64,000 bases of DNA from Verrucomicrobiaceae bacterium UBA2429 (GTDB lineage: Bacteria > Verrucomicrobiota > Verrucomicrobiia > Verrucomicrobiales > Verrucomicrobiaceae): assembly GCA_002343505.1 (NCBI GenBank), contig DDQZ01000063.1, positions 2,978 to 66,977 of the forward strand, written 5' to 3'. The position numbers were made by a program, and so were the translations under genes. The number at the start of each line of letters is the position of its first letter. The stretch's first letter is position 1. The notes under the pieces are model-generated. The model ran no database searches. It was given only the letters and a program-made list of their open reading frames with translations, and had not been told where the DNA came from. Shown here in pieces: positions 15,360 through 23,661 of the stretch.

Positions 15360-16058
15360 TTAGCCTGTGCTTTCCAGCCGCTCCTTCAGACGCTTCCAGT
15401 CAGGGCAAAGCTGCTGGAGCAAGGCGCGGAACTTCGGGCCGTGGTCGGGGTGTTTGAGGTGGCAGATTTCGTGGGTGATGACGTAGTCGATGCAGGCGCT
15501 CGGGGCTTTGATCAACTCGGGGTTGAGGCAGATGGTGCCATCGGGGAGGGCGCTGCCCCAGCGTTTGGGCATGCGGCGGAGGCGGAGTTTGGGCTGCGGC
15601 AGCTTGCGGTGGCGGCACCACTCGGCCCAGGAGGCGAGACGTCGCTCGAATTGCAGGCGTGACTGGCGGCGATACCAGGCTTCGAGGGCTTGTTTGACCT
15701 CATTCTCTCCGGTCTTGGGGATCGAAACGTGGAAGAATGCCCCTCGAAGAGACACCTCTTGGGGCTCGCCCTTCGCGATCTTGAGGCGGTATTGGCGGCC
15801 CAGATAGCGGTGGGTGGCACCAGTGACAAAGCGGAGCGCCGGGCGGGTGGCGTTCATCTCGCGGAAGGCCCGGCGCTGGGTCTTGATCCAGCCGAGGCGT
15901 TTGGCCACTCGGGGTAAAATCGCTTCGAGCGGGGCGTGATCAGGAGCCACCAGCTCCAGCGTGCCATCGGGCAGCACGCTGATGGCCAGTGTCTTGCGGT
16001 GCGAGCGCTTGAGCTGCGCCGGACCGGCAGGTGTGTCGATGATCTCGGCCCTAGACAT
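15360..16058 (-). CDS. YgjP-type (SprT-like, DUF45) metallopeptidase
   Basis: The 232-residue protein carries the zinc-protease motif THEICHLKHPDHGPKF (HExxH plus a downstream H-x2-H), near residues 191-206, preceded by WGSALPDGTICLNPELIKAP, the standard DUF45/YgjP signature. Its start overlaps the hsdR stop by 8 bp. DUF45 genes are frequent companions of type I restriction genes, though their role there is not established. Catalysis is predicted; no substrate is known. Confidence 0.9.
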   Translation of the reverse strand: MSRAEIIDTPAGPAQLKRSHRKTLAISVLPDGTLELVAPDHAPLEAILPRVAKRLGWIKTQRRAFREMNATRPALRFVTGATHRYLGRQYRLKIAKGEPQEVSLRGAFFHVSIPKTGENEVKQALEAWYRRQSRLQFERRLASWAEWCRHRKLPQPKLRLRRMPKRWGSALPDGTICLNPELIKAPSACIDYVITHEICHLKHPDHGPKFRALLQQLCPDWKRLKERLESTG

Positions 16059-19000
16059 CGTCGGTGCGGTGCATGGCGATGCGGATCACGGCTTCGATGA
16101 TGGCGTCCATCTGCGCATAGCTCAGCGTGAAGCCCTTCTCCTTTTGCAGGTCGAAAAGGAAATCATCGAGGTCATTTCGCATGCGGTTCTGCGCGTCGAT
16201 GTTCTCCCGCCAGCGCACCACGGCATGCTTGCGGATGATTTGGTCCATGCTCACGGCCGCTTCGGCCAGAATCTCGTCCGCAGGCGGCGCGGGACGTTGC
16301 GCTTCGCCACCGTAGGCGGGGCCGTCTTCGCGCAAAACACTGCCTGTATCCTCTCCGGACGTGCCTGCCTTTGGCGCGATCTGCTCCTTCAGCGCACCAA
16401 AGAGCGCACGGGAGAGATCGTTTTGCTTGAGCACATCGGGCACATCCTTGGTGTTGCCGCCGCGCACCTCTTCCATCACGGCGGTCACGCGTTGGAGATA
16501 CTCGGCCTCGCTGATGCGCTCGGCCCGGTAGTCGGCGATGGCTTGTTCGAGCAGGGCGGAGAGCTTGCGGTAGAAGAACGGGTCTTCCTCCATCTTCTCC
16601 GTGATCGTCTTCTTGGTGCGGTTGGCGATGGTATCTGCCTTGGCTCGGGGAGACTTGGCTTTGTCCACCTCGGCCTCGAAGGCCTCGCGCTCGAAGATGT
16701 TCACGGGCTCCACCACCTGGATCACCTCGTCGGCCTGCACGTAGGTGTTCAGCATCTTCTGGATCTGCTTCTCGTAGTCGCGGTAGTCGATCTCCTCCGC
16801 ATAGCGCAGCTTCACGCTGGCGCGGAGCTTCTGGAAAAAGGCCGCGTCGGCCTTGTAGCGCTGCACCTGCTCGGCGGGTGTCTCGGTGACCCAGTGGATG
16901 CTGGAGGAGGCCATCTTCAGCACGCGGCAGAAGCTCCACAGGCGGGTGTAAAAGTCCTCGCGCACGTCCTTCTTTTCCAGCGCCACCTCAAAGGACTCCT
17001 CGTCCTTCTTGTTCTTCACCTCCTTGAAGAGGTCCCACAGCGAATCGTGCAACGCGGGCAGCTTCTTGATCTCTTCCGCGATGTTCGTCAGTGTGCCTTC
17101 GAGGTCCTCGGCATCGAACTTCTCTTCCAGGCTGCTGTAAAGCTCCAGCGCCTCGTGCAGCTCGGTGACGACACCGTAGTAATCCAGGATGTAGCCGTAG
17201 TCCTTGCCGGGGTGCAGGCGGTTCACGCGGGCGATGGCTTGCAGCAGCGTGTGACCTTTCAGGCTGCGGGCGATGTAGAGCACCACATTGCGCGGCGCGT
17301 CAAAGCCGGTGAGCAGCTTGTCCACCACGATGAGGATTTCCGGTTCATCGCCCTTCTTGAAGGCGTCGATCAGGCGGCGGTTGTATTCCTTCTCGGTGCC
17401 ATACTTTGCCATCATGGCCTTCCAGAAGAGTTCCACGCTCTCGTCCTTCTCGGCGGTTTGATGCTCCTCGGCATTCTCGATCTCGCCGGGGCCGGAGATG
17501 ATGACCTCCGTGCTCACCTTGCCGAACTGGTCAAAGAAACCCTTCAGCAGCAGCGCCTCCTTCTTGCCGGGTGCCGTGAGCTGGCCTTTGAAGCCCGTGC
17601 CCTTCCACTGCTTGGAGAAATGCTGGCTCACATCCCAGGCGATCAGGTAAAGGCGGCTGTGCAGGCGGTTCAGCTCGTCGCGGGCGGTGAACTTGCGTTT
17701 CAGGTCGGCCTTCTGTTCCTTCGTCAGGCCCTCGCACATGGCCTCAAACATCGTGTCCACCGGCTTCTGGTTCACCTCCTGCACGATGTGGCGGCCTTCG
17801 TAGAGCAGCGGCACCACGGCCTTGTCGTCCACGGCATCACGGATGGTGTAGGCGGGCTCGATGAAGCCGCCGAACTTCGTCGCGGTGCTCTTTTCCTTCT
17901 TCATCAGCGGCGTGCCGGTGAAGCCGATGTAGCAGGCATTCGGCAGCGCTTTCTGCATCTGGATGTTGGCGTCGCCGTATTGGCTGCGGTGGCTTTCATC
18001 CACGAGCACAAAGAGATCGTCCTTCAGCTTGTGCAGCTCGCGGGCCACCTTGGCGGCGGCTTCGAACTTGAAGAGCACGGTGGTGATCACCGCCACGCGT
18101 TCATCCCGCAGGAGTTCGATCAGATGCGCGCCGGTCTTGGCCTGCTGCGGGTCCTTGCCGCATTGGTGGAAGGTCTTGGTGATCTGCTCGTCGAGGTCGA
18201 TGCGATCCGTGACGATGACGATGCGCGGGTTGGTGATGCTCTCATCCAGCGCCAGCGCCTTGCCCAGCAGCACCATGGCCAGGGATTTGCCGCTGCCCTG
18301 GGTCTGCCAGATCACACCGCCCTTGCGGCGGCCTTGCACATCCCGCTGCTTTACGCGGTCCAGGGTGGCCTTGATGGCAAAGTATTGCTGATAGCGGGCC
18401 ACCTTCTTCACCGCGCCGCCTTCGTCGTAGAGGATGAACTGCCGGGCCAGCTCGATCAGCCGCTCCGGGCGGCAGAGGGACCAGAGCAGCTTGTCCTGCT
18501 CCGTCGGTTCCCGCTCGTGCATCATCTGCTCCTCGAAGGCCTCACGGGCATAGGCAAACAGCCCCTTGAAGAGCTTCGCGTGGTCCTCTGGCCGTGGCGG
18601 GGTGTTGATCACCCGGCGCACGGTGTCCGTCGCGTCCGGCATCTCGCGCCACTTGGCCCAGAACTTCAGCGGCGTGCCGGTGGTGGCATAGCTGCCGTCG
18701 TTCTTGTTCAGGCCCAGCACGAGCTGGCTGTGGAGGAAGAGCTGCGGGATCTCGTCCGCCTGCCAGTTGCGGATGCTTTGGTTCATCGCCTGCTCCAGCG
18801 ATCCCTTTTCCTCAGGCCGCTTGCACTCGATCACCACAAACGGGATGCCGTTCACGAAACACACGATGTCCGGCCGCCGAGTCTCGTGGCTGCCGGTGCG
18901 CTCCACCTCAAACTCGGCGGTGACGTGGAAGACGTTGTTGCGCGGGTTCTGCCAGTCGATGTAGCGCAACGTAAAACCCTTCGACTCGTCGCCAATGGTC

Positions 19001-19320
19001 TGGTCCAGGCTTTTGCCGAGGGTGAGCAAATCATAGACCTTCTCGCTGGTGCGCACGAGACCTTCAAAGGGCAGGTCCCGCAGCGCCTCGATGCCTCGGG
19101 CGATGTTTTCCTCCGAGAAGGCCACCTCCCGGCCCTTGAAGCTGATCTTGTTCAGGCGACGGAGCTGCCCGGCCAGCACCTTTTCGAGGATCACCCGGCC
19201 CAGACGGCCGTTGCGCTCCACGGCGCACTCCTCCGGGCTCAGGTAGGTGAAGCCAAGGTGCTGGAGCATCCGCAGCGCGGGAATCTGGCTGATGAGGGCT
19301 TCTTGGAAGGAGGGAGGCAT
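16051..19320 (-). CDS. hsdR: Type I restriction enzyme, R (motor and nuclease) subunit
   Basis: The 1089-residue subunit translocates and cuts unmodified DNA in complex with HsdM and HsdS. The PD-ExK nuclease motif RPDIVCFVNGIPFVVIECKR lies around residues 150-170 with conserved D, E and K. The helicase motor has Walker A WQTQGSGKSLAMV near residue 340 and DEAD-like LVDESHRSQYG near 440, then GFTGTPL and the late IARVNRLHPGKDYG motif VI. The C-terminal helical region binds the methylase core. The gene is intact. It lies after the transposase gene and repeat cluster A, so it may be transcribed from within or through those repeats. Confidence 0.96.
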   Translation of the reverse strand: MPPSFQEALISQIPALRMLQHLGFTYLSPEECAVERNGRLGRVILEKVLAGQLRRLNKISFKGREVAFSEENIARGIEALRDLPFEGLVRTSEKVYDLLTLGKSLDQTIGDESKGFTLRYIDWQNPRNNVFHVTAEFEVERTGSHETRRPDIVCFVNGIPFVVIECKRPEEKGSLEQAMNQSIRNWQADEIPQLFLHSQLVLGLNKNDGSYATTGTPLKFWAKWREMPDATDTVRRVINTPPRPEDHAKLFKGLFAYAREAFEEQMMHEREPTEQDKLLWSLCRPERLIELARQFILYDEGGAVKKVARYQQYFAIKATLDRVKQRDVQGRRKGGVIWQTQGSGKSLAMVLLGKALALDESITNPRIVIVTDRIDLDEQITKTFHQCGKDPQQAKTGAHLIELLRDERVAVITTVLFKFEAAAKVARELHKLKDDLFVLVDESHRSQYGDANIQMQKALPNACYIGFTGTPLMKKEKSTATKFGGFIEPAYTIRDAVDDKAVVPLLYEGRHIVQEVNQKPVDTMFEAMCEGLTKEQKADLKRKFTARDELNRLHSRLYLIAWDVSQHFSKQWKGTGFKGQLTAPGKKEALLLKGFFDQFGKVSTEVIISGPGEIENAEEHQTAEKDESVELFWKAMMAKYGTEKEYNRRLIDAFKKGDEPEILIVVDKLLTGFDAPRNVVLYIARSLKGHTLLQAIARVNRLHPGKDYGYILDYYGVVTELHEALELYSSLEEKFDAEDLEGTLTNIAEEIKKLPALHDSLWDLFKEVKNKKDEESFEVALEKKDVREDFYTRLWSFCRVLKMASSSIHWVTETPAEQVQRYKADAAFFQKLRASVKLRYAEEIDYRDYEKQIQKMLNTYVQADEVIQVVEPVNIFEREAFEAEVDKAKSPRAKADTIANRTKKTITEKMEEDPFFYRKLSALLEQAIADYRAERISEAEYLQRVTAVMEEVRGGNTKDVPDVLKQNDLSRALFGALKEQIAPKAGTSGEDTGSVLREDGPAYGGEAQRPAPPADEILAEAAVSMDQIIRKHAVVRWRENIDAQNRMRNDLDDFLFDLQKEKGFTLSYAQMDAIIEAVIRIAMHRTDDV

Positions 19321-19336
19321 TGGGTGGTGCGGTAAG

Positions 19337-19611
19337 CTCTCGCGCCCCTTCAGGGCGCGATGAAATGGGGGCGTAATGGATGTTCGGCTCCCAGGGCATC
19401 GGTCGCTAAGGCTCCCTCATGCCCTTCGAACCCAGGGCATTGGTCGCCTACGGCTCCCGCAGCCCTGGGCTGGAATCTCAGCCCCCGTTGGGGGCGATCA
19501 ATCGCGGCCCAACGGGCCGAAAGAACATAGCCCAGGGCTGAGCGAAGCGATGCCCTGGGTCGTCGTGTGGATAACGCACCGATTCCGTCGCGCCCTAAAG
19601 GGGCGCGAGAG
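19337..19611. repeat. Palindromic repeat cluster A
   Basis: A 275-bp cluster bounded by inverted copies of a hairpin with core CGCGCCCcttcaGGGCGCG (19337-19359 and, reversed, 19589-19611). Inside are further inverted modules: CCCAGGGCAT...CAGCCCTGGG and CCCGTTGGGGGC...GGCCCAACGGGCC, then a mirror AGCCCAGGGCTGAGCGAAGC module. The same modular structure recurs as clusters B, C and E, and partly as D, all between genes of this island. It sits between hsdR and the HUH transposase gene. The architecture resembles REP/BIME-type repeats mobilised by HUH transposases; that link is inferred. Confidence 0.85.
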
Positions 19612-19635
19612 GCATTCATCATTGGCCGAGGTGTA

Positions 19636-20088
19636 TCAATCCCACACATACCGTTCATCGAATTCGATTTCGTATTTGCGCAGAAACGCGCGGAACTCCT
19701 CCTGAAACGTCTTCACACGGTGATGCTCACGTTGGTTACGGATGTATTCACGGACCTCTTCGACTGCCGATTGGCTCACGGAAAAGGCTCCATAGCCGGC
19801 CTGCCAATGGAATCCCCGGTAGGCTTCCCCGCGCTCCCGCAGCCATTCCGTGGCGCTTTTTTTCAAACCGCCAACCACCTCGCTCAGAGCCATCGTTCTC
19901 CCGAGCAGAAAGAGCACATGAGCATGGTCCGGCTCCGAGTTGATCTCCACGGGTATGCACTCCATGCCCTTCAACGAGCCACCCATGTAAGCGTGGAGAT
20001 CATGGCGTATGTCGTCCATCAGCACGCGCTCTCGGTTCTTCGTGGAGAAGACCAGGTGCACATAGAGTTTGGCGAGTGATTGCGGCAT
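19636..20088 (-). CDS. tnpA: IS200/IS605-like (REP-associated) Y1 HUH transposase
   Basis: The 150-residue single-strand transposase has the family opening LYVHLVFSTKNR, the HUH metal-binding motif in EPDHAHVLFLL near residues 52-62, and the catalytic tyrosine in VREYIRNQREHHR near 114-126. All three key elements are present, so it is probably active. It is flanked at 24 bp and 36 bp by repeat clusters A and B, and the same repeats occupy other junctions of the island, which suggests a RAYT/REP-like relationship. No TnpB is present. Confidence 0.88.
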   Translation of the reverse strand: MPQSLAKLYVHLVFSTKNRERVLMDDIRHDLHAYMGGSLKGMECIPVEINSEPDHAHVLFLLGRTMALSEVVGGLKKSATEWLRERGEAYRGFHWQAGYGAFSVSQSAVEEVREYIRNQREHHRVKTFQEEFRAFLRKYEIEFDERYVWD

Positions 20089-20124
20089 GGCGGTTGGAAT
20101 GGCGCGTCAGGAGTGGATGAGAGC

Positions 20125-20441
20125 CTCTCGCGCCCCTTCAGGGCGCGGTGCAATGACAACGGGGTGGGCGGGCGTTACCCAGGGCATCAGTCGCCAAGGC
20201 TCCCTCAGCCCTGGGCTGGAATCTCGGCCCCCGTTGGGGGTGCGTTGCACCGGCCCAACGGGCCGAGAGATCATGGCGAAGGTTGTGTGGACCGCCCCAC
20301 CACATCGCGGGACCATGGCGCTAGTCGTATGCACCGGCCCAACGGGCCGAGAGAATCTAGCCCAGGGCTGAGCGAAGCGATGCCCTGGGTTCACGACGCG
20401 CAAACATTGTGATTCCGCCGCGCCCTGAAGGGGCGCGAGAG
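20125..20441. repeat. Palindromic repeat cluster B
   Basis: A 317-bp copy of the same architecture as cluster A, with boundary hairpins at 20125-20147 and, inverted, 20419-20441. It contains the CCCAGGGCATCAGTCGCCAA...CAGCCCTGGG module and three GGCCCAACGGGCC-type palindromes, one more than cluster A. It lies between the Fic gene and the transposase gene; with cluster A it brackets the transposase symmetrically. Confidence 0.85.
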
Positions 20442-20465
20442 GTGTTCGCTGATTTCCGCGTCCTC

Positions 20466-21221
20466 TCATACCCCATCCTCCCACGGCAAGCTCAGCGCAT
20501 GGAAATAGGGGCGGAAGCCCTGCTTCACGATGCGGGACACCATGCCCACGAAGTAATCCTTCTCGCCGCGCACATGGTCGGCATCGAGGAACGTGTAATA
20601 GGCCAGCCGCACGTCCACTGGCAGCACGGCGGGCGGATAACCGGCCTTCATGAGTTCCAGGTTCATCAGCAGGCGCCCGGTGCGGCCATTGCCATCGACG
20701 AAGGGATGGATTTTGACGAAGTCGCTGTGCACGCGGGCGGCGCGTTCGACGGGATGCAGGGCCATCGCCTCGGTTTGATACCAGGTGATGAAGTTCTCCA
20801 TCAGCTCCGGCACGCGGACTTGATCCGGCGGCAGATGCTCCGCGCCGGAGATGCGCACGTTCACGCTGCGGTAGCGGCCCGCGTTGTCGTCATCGATGCC
20901 TTTGAGGATGAGCTGGTGCAGAGATTTGATCGTCCACTCCGTCAGCGGCTCGTTCTTCTGCACGAGGTCTTCCAGCAGCAGGATGGCGTTCTTGTGGTTC
21001 ACGGCCTCCAGATGCTCGCGGATGGACTTCCCGCCGATGGTGATGCCCTCCAGCGCCACCTTGGTTTCTTGTAGGGTGAGCGTGTTGCCCTCGATGGCAT
21101 TGGAATGGTAGGTCCAGCGCACGATGAGGTCTTCCCGCAGGTTGCGCACAATCGCCGGGTCCAGCGGGCGATGCTGGTCCAGCGTGGCCTTCAGGCGGTC
21201 GATGTCGGGGAAGGTTTTCAT
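20466..21221 (-). CDS. Fic-domain AMP-transferase
   Basis: The 251-residue protein has the intact Fic active site HPFVDGNGRTGR (HxFxDGNGRTxR), near residues 172-183, which normally transfers AMP from ATP to a target hydroxyl. An N-terminal inhibitory helix SNAIEGN (S/TxxxEG) at about residues 40-46 marks it as class II, self-inhibited, and no separate antitoxin is needed. It lies inside the type I restriction cluster between hsdS and the transposase, flanked by repeat clusters B and C. Fic genes are often found with hsd genes; whether it acts on the restriction system or as an independent toxin is unknown. Confidence 0.93.
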   Translation of the reverse strand: MKTFPDIDRLKATLDQHRPLDPAIVRNLREDLIVRWTYHSNAIEGNTLTLQETKVALEGITIGGKSIREHLEAVNHKNAILLLEDLVQKNEPLTEWTIKSLHQLILKGIDDDNAGRYRSVNVRISGAEHLPPDQVRVPELMENFITWYQTEAMALHPVERAARVHSDFVKIHPFVDGNGRTGRLLMNLELMKAGYPPAVLPVDVRLAYYTFLDADHVRGEKDYFVGMVSRIVKQGFRPYFHALSLPWEDGV

Positions 21222-21239
21222 AGGGGTGGGTTCGGTCCT

Positions 21240-21596
21240 CTCTCGCGCCCCTTCAGGGCGCTATCAAATGAACGATATGCGTGTGCGTTTCCCAGGGCAT
21301 CGGTCGCCAAGGCTCCCTCAGCCCTGGGCTGGAATCTCGGTCCCCTTTGGGGACACCGAATCTCGGCCCCACGGGTCTGGGGGGCGTTGCGTTGGAATCT
21401 TGGTCCTCTTTGGGGACAGGTAACCACGGCCCAACAGGCCGAAACGGCATGGACACGGATTCCCGCTCCTTGTTGGCGATACGCTAACCCGGCCCAACGG
21501 GCCGAAAGAACATAGCCCAGGGCTGAGCGGAGCGATGCCCTGGGTTGCGTGCCATTCAACGCCCACATTTCACCGCGCCCTGAAGGGGCGCGAGAG
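21240..21596. repeat. Palindromic repeat cluster C
   Basis: A 357-bp cluster with boundary hairpins at 21240-21262 and, inverted, 21574-21596. It is the longest copy and contains extra GGAATCT(C/T)GGTCC-TTTGGGGAC modules that point to internal expansion. It lies between hsdS and the Fic gene on the leftward transcript. The remaining 71 bp to the hsdS stop show nothing notable. Confidence 0.85.
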
Positions 21597-21667
21597 GCGT
21601 CCGAAGCCGGATGAGATGGAGGGTTGATGAACATTGAATCAGGTGAGAAATGGTTATGCGTCCTCGG

Positions 21668-22936
21668 TCATGTCTTGACTCGGAGTTTCCCCGTCAGCAG
21701 GCGCTGCATCAAGCCGCGCTTTTGCTGGTCGAGGGCGGTGCGTTGGGTGCGGAGGAGAGTGAGTTGCTGGTCGGCGGTGTCGAAGACTTGGGCGATGGCG
21801 GTTTGTTCTTCTTTGCCGGGGAGCCAGATGTGGATGCGGGAGAATTCGTCGTAGCGGAGGCTGCCGCGACGATCCACGGAGGCGCTGGTGTTGATCTGGT
21901 AGAGGTGAATGAGCAGGGTGCTTTTCAGCACCCGGAAGAGGTAGCTGTCATCCACGGCCTCCGTGGTCTTGAAGACGGTGTAGATGGGGCTGACGAGCCC
22001 GGCATCGCAGAGGTTCTGATAACCGATGGAGCCTTCTTCAATGTGATTGGTGGCATAGGCAAACTCGCCGCGCTGGACGACGCGGTAGCCGCTGGTGTCC
22101 TCGGCATAGACACGCTTGCCGAAGTATTCCTGAGAAAGCACAAGGCCGCGATGCTTGGTGCAGGAGAGCACGGGAAGATCGGTGCCTTCTGCGTTCTTCG
22201 TCGGCACTTCGTGGGTGATTTCACCGAGTCGGACACGTTTCCAATCAGCGGGGTAAATGCCAAAGCGGTCGCTGGCGGTCTTGCCCTTCGATTGATCAAA
22301 GCCCTTGAGCCTGCGGCGGCCGGTGAGGAGCTGCTGCATGAGGGCCTTCTTGCGGCGCTCCTGGGCTTCGATGAGGGCGTCGAGCTTTTCCAACGCCTCG
22401 TCCCAGGTGCTCAGGATGTCGGCGATCTTGCGTTGTTCGGGAAGGGGTGGAAGCGCGAACTCAAAACTCTCAATCGTGGTCGGACTCGTATGTTTAACTT
22501 TGGTTCCCGTTGCCCTTTCAACCAAATGCCGGTTAAACGGCTTTGAGCAGAAGAGATAAAATAGAAATGACTTAGATGTTGGGACTTCTTCTTTTGTAAC
22601 CACCAAGCCGAGCCGCTGATTGTGCAGATAGGTCCGTCCGTCACTGGGAATCATTCCTGGTATACCAAGAATCTCGCCGTCTGGGGTTTGGCATGTCATC
22701 GCCACCAAGACTTCACCCGGTTGAAGCACATAGCCCTTCGGCGGGTCGATGGTCGCTCGTTTCAGTGTCGTGGAGCCAAACCGGAAGCCCCCTGTGTATT
22801 GAAGATTGCCAATCGACACCACAATCGGACCTTCTGTAGCCTGCGCAGTCATGTCGCTTCCCTCAAAGGCATAGCCGTGACGGATGCTACAACAGTCGCC
22901 AACGGTTACATCCTTCCAGTGTTTCGGCAGCTTCAT
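21668..22936 (-). CDS. hsdS: Type I restriction enzyme, S (specificity) subunit
   Basis: The 422-residue subunit sets the DNA target of the methylase and nuclease. It has two target-recognition domains separated by a conserved helical spacer (PPLPEQRKIADILSTWDEALEKLDALIEAQERRKKALMQQLLTGRRR) and closed by the matching C-terminal repeat (KEEQTAIAQVFDTADQQLTLLRTQRTALDQQKRGLMQRLLTGK). Its ATG overlaps, as ATGA, the stop of a frame ending in a copy of the hsdM C-terminus, which marks the ancestral hsdM-hsdS junction. The two halves differ in sequence, as expected for a bipartite target. Confidence 0.95.
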   Translation of the reverse strand: MKLPKHWKDVTVGDCCSIRHGYAFEGSDMTAQATEGPIVVSIGNLQYTGGFRFGSTTLKRATIDPPKGYVLQPGEVLVAMTCQTPDGEILGIPGMIPSDGRTYLHNQRLGLVVTKEEVPTSKSFLFYLFCSKPFNRHLVERATGTKVKHTSPTTIESFEFALPPLPEQRKIADILSTWDEALEKLDALIEAQERRKKALMQQLLTGRRRLKGFDQSKGKTASDRFGIYPADWKRVRLGEITHEVPTKNAEGTDLPVLSCTKHRGLVLSQEYFGKRVYAEDTSGYRVVQRGEFAYATNHIEEGSIGYQNLCDAGLVSPIYTVFKTTEAVDDSYLFRVLKSTLLIHLYQINTSASVDRRGSLRYDEFSRIHIWLPGKEEQTAIAQVFDTADQQLTLLRTQRTALDQQKRGLMQRLLTGKLRVKT

Positions 22937-23055
22937 ACCCCCAACTCCTCCAGGTAAGCCTGCATCTTGGCCCGCGCGGTGGCGAGTTCGGATTCGAGGC
23001 GGGTTGCGGGTGCGGCGCTATTGGGACGAAGCCACGATGTCGGGTTGGCGTGAAC
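22931..23055 (-). repeat. Duplicated hsdM 3' end, copy 1
   Basis: Positions 22931-23004 repeat the last 24 codons and stop of hsdM (genuine copy at 23656-23729) with a few mismatches; the encoded tail is LESELATARAKMQAYLEELGV. The following 50 bp (to 23055) are not from hsdM but recur in copy 2 at 23227-23319. The TGA of this copy overlaps the hsdS ATG. Confidence 0.9.
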
Positions 23056-23661
23056 CTCTCGCGCCCTTTCAGGGCGCGATGCCATGAAAACGGGCTGAAC
23101 CGTCGAATCCAGGGCACCCAGGGCATCGCTGCGCTCAGCCCTGGGCTGGGTTCTGTTGGCCCGTTGGGCCAGATGAGCCGCTGAAGGGGGCGGAGATTCC
23201 AGCCCAGGGCCACAGAAGCCCTGGGGCATCTCGGCCCGCACGGTGGCGAGTTCGGATTCGAGGCGGGTTGCGGGTGCGGCGCTAGTGGGACGAGGCCACG
23301 ATGTCGGGTTGGCGTGAATCTCTCGCGCCCCTTCAGGGCGCGATGAAACGAAAACGGCATGGGCATTCGTTTCCCAGGGCATCGGTCGCCGGGGCTCCCT
23401 CATCCCTGGGCTGGAATCTCCGCCCCCGTTGGGGGCAATGCATAGCGGCCCCACGGCCTTTGCAAAGGGGGCGCCCAAAACTACCGACCTCCCTTTGGGG
23501 GCAATGCATGGCGGCCCAAAGGGCCGAAAGACTCTAGCCCAGGGCTGAGCGCAGCGATGCCCTGGGTGCCCTGGGAACACCACGTCAATGAACACGCTCT
23601 GCGTCGCGCCCTGAAGGGGCGCGAGAGCTATGGGCAACAGGATGGAACTCGGTGCCTTCAT
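22933..23661 (-). CDS. Repeat-derived open frame linking hsdM to hsdS
   Basis: A 242-codon frame runs uninterrupted from an ATG that overlaps the hsdM stop (ATGA at 23658-23661) to a stop that overlaps the hsdS ATG (22933-22936). Nearly all of it is repeat cluster E and D sequence plus two copies of the hsdM tail (LESELATVRAEMPQ and LESELATARAKMQ). The predicted peptide (for example LAPLQGATQS, SSRPEGARE) has no recognisable domain. It may be translated only as a consequence of coupling, keeping hsdS expressed. Whether the protein exists is uncertain. Confidence 0.35.
   Translation of the reverse strand: MKAPSSILLPIALAPLQGATQSVFIDVVFPGHPGHRCAQPWARVFRPFGPPCIAPKGRSVVLGAPFAKAVGPLCIAPNGGGDSSPGMREPRRPMPWETNAHAVFVSSRPEGAREIHANPTSWPRPTSAAPATRLESELATVRAEMPQGFCGPGLESPPPSAAHLAQRANRTQPRAERSDALGALDSTVQPVFMASRPERAREVHANPTSWLRPNSAAPATRLESELATARAKMQAYLEELGV
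23056..23226. repeat. Partial palindromic repeat cluster D
   Basis: This cluster begins with the boundary hairpin (23056-23078, one base different from the usual core) and has the CCCAGGGCATCGCTGCGCTCAG and TTGGCCCGTTGGGCC modules, but lacks the closing inverted hairpin. It ends about 23226, where the second hsdM-tail copy begins. It is probably a deletion derivative of the full cluster. Confidence 0.75.
23227..23319 (-). repeat. Duplicated hsdM 3' segment, copy 2
   Basis: This 93-bp segment repeats 22963-23055 with four or five mismatches. It includes a shorter piece of the hsdM tail (LESELATVRAEM) plus the adjoining 50 bp, and runs directly into the boundary hairpin of cluster E, exactly as copy 1 runs into cluster D. 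The unit hsdM tail + 50 bp + cluster is therefore tandemly duplicated. Confidence 0.85.
23320..23627. repeat. Palindromic repeat cluster E
   Basis: A complete 308-bp cluster with boundary hairpins at 23320-23342 and, inverted, 23605-23627, and the usual CCCAGGGCATCGGTCGCC and GGCCCAAAGGGCC modules. It lies 30 bp from the genuine hsdM stop. It is the copy most like cluster A. Confidence 0.85.

Noticed and set aside
15961..19335. Very long open frame on the plus strand opposite hsdR
   Set aside because: It is antisense to an intact hsdR with all motifs. Its translation is leucine/alanine/histidine-rich without domains, as expected for a GC-rich shadow.
19337..23627. Possible CRISPR array
   Set aside because: The repeats are few, long, palindromic and modular with inverted order. 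There are no regular spacers and no cas genes.
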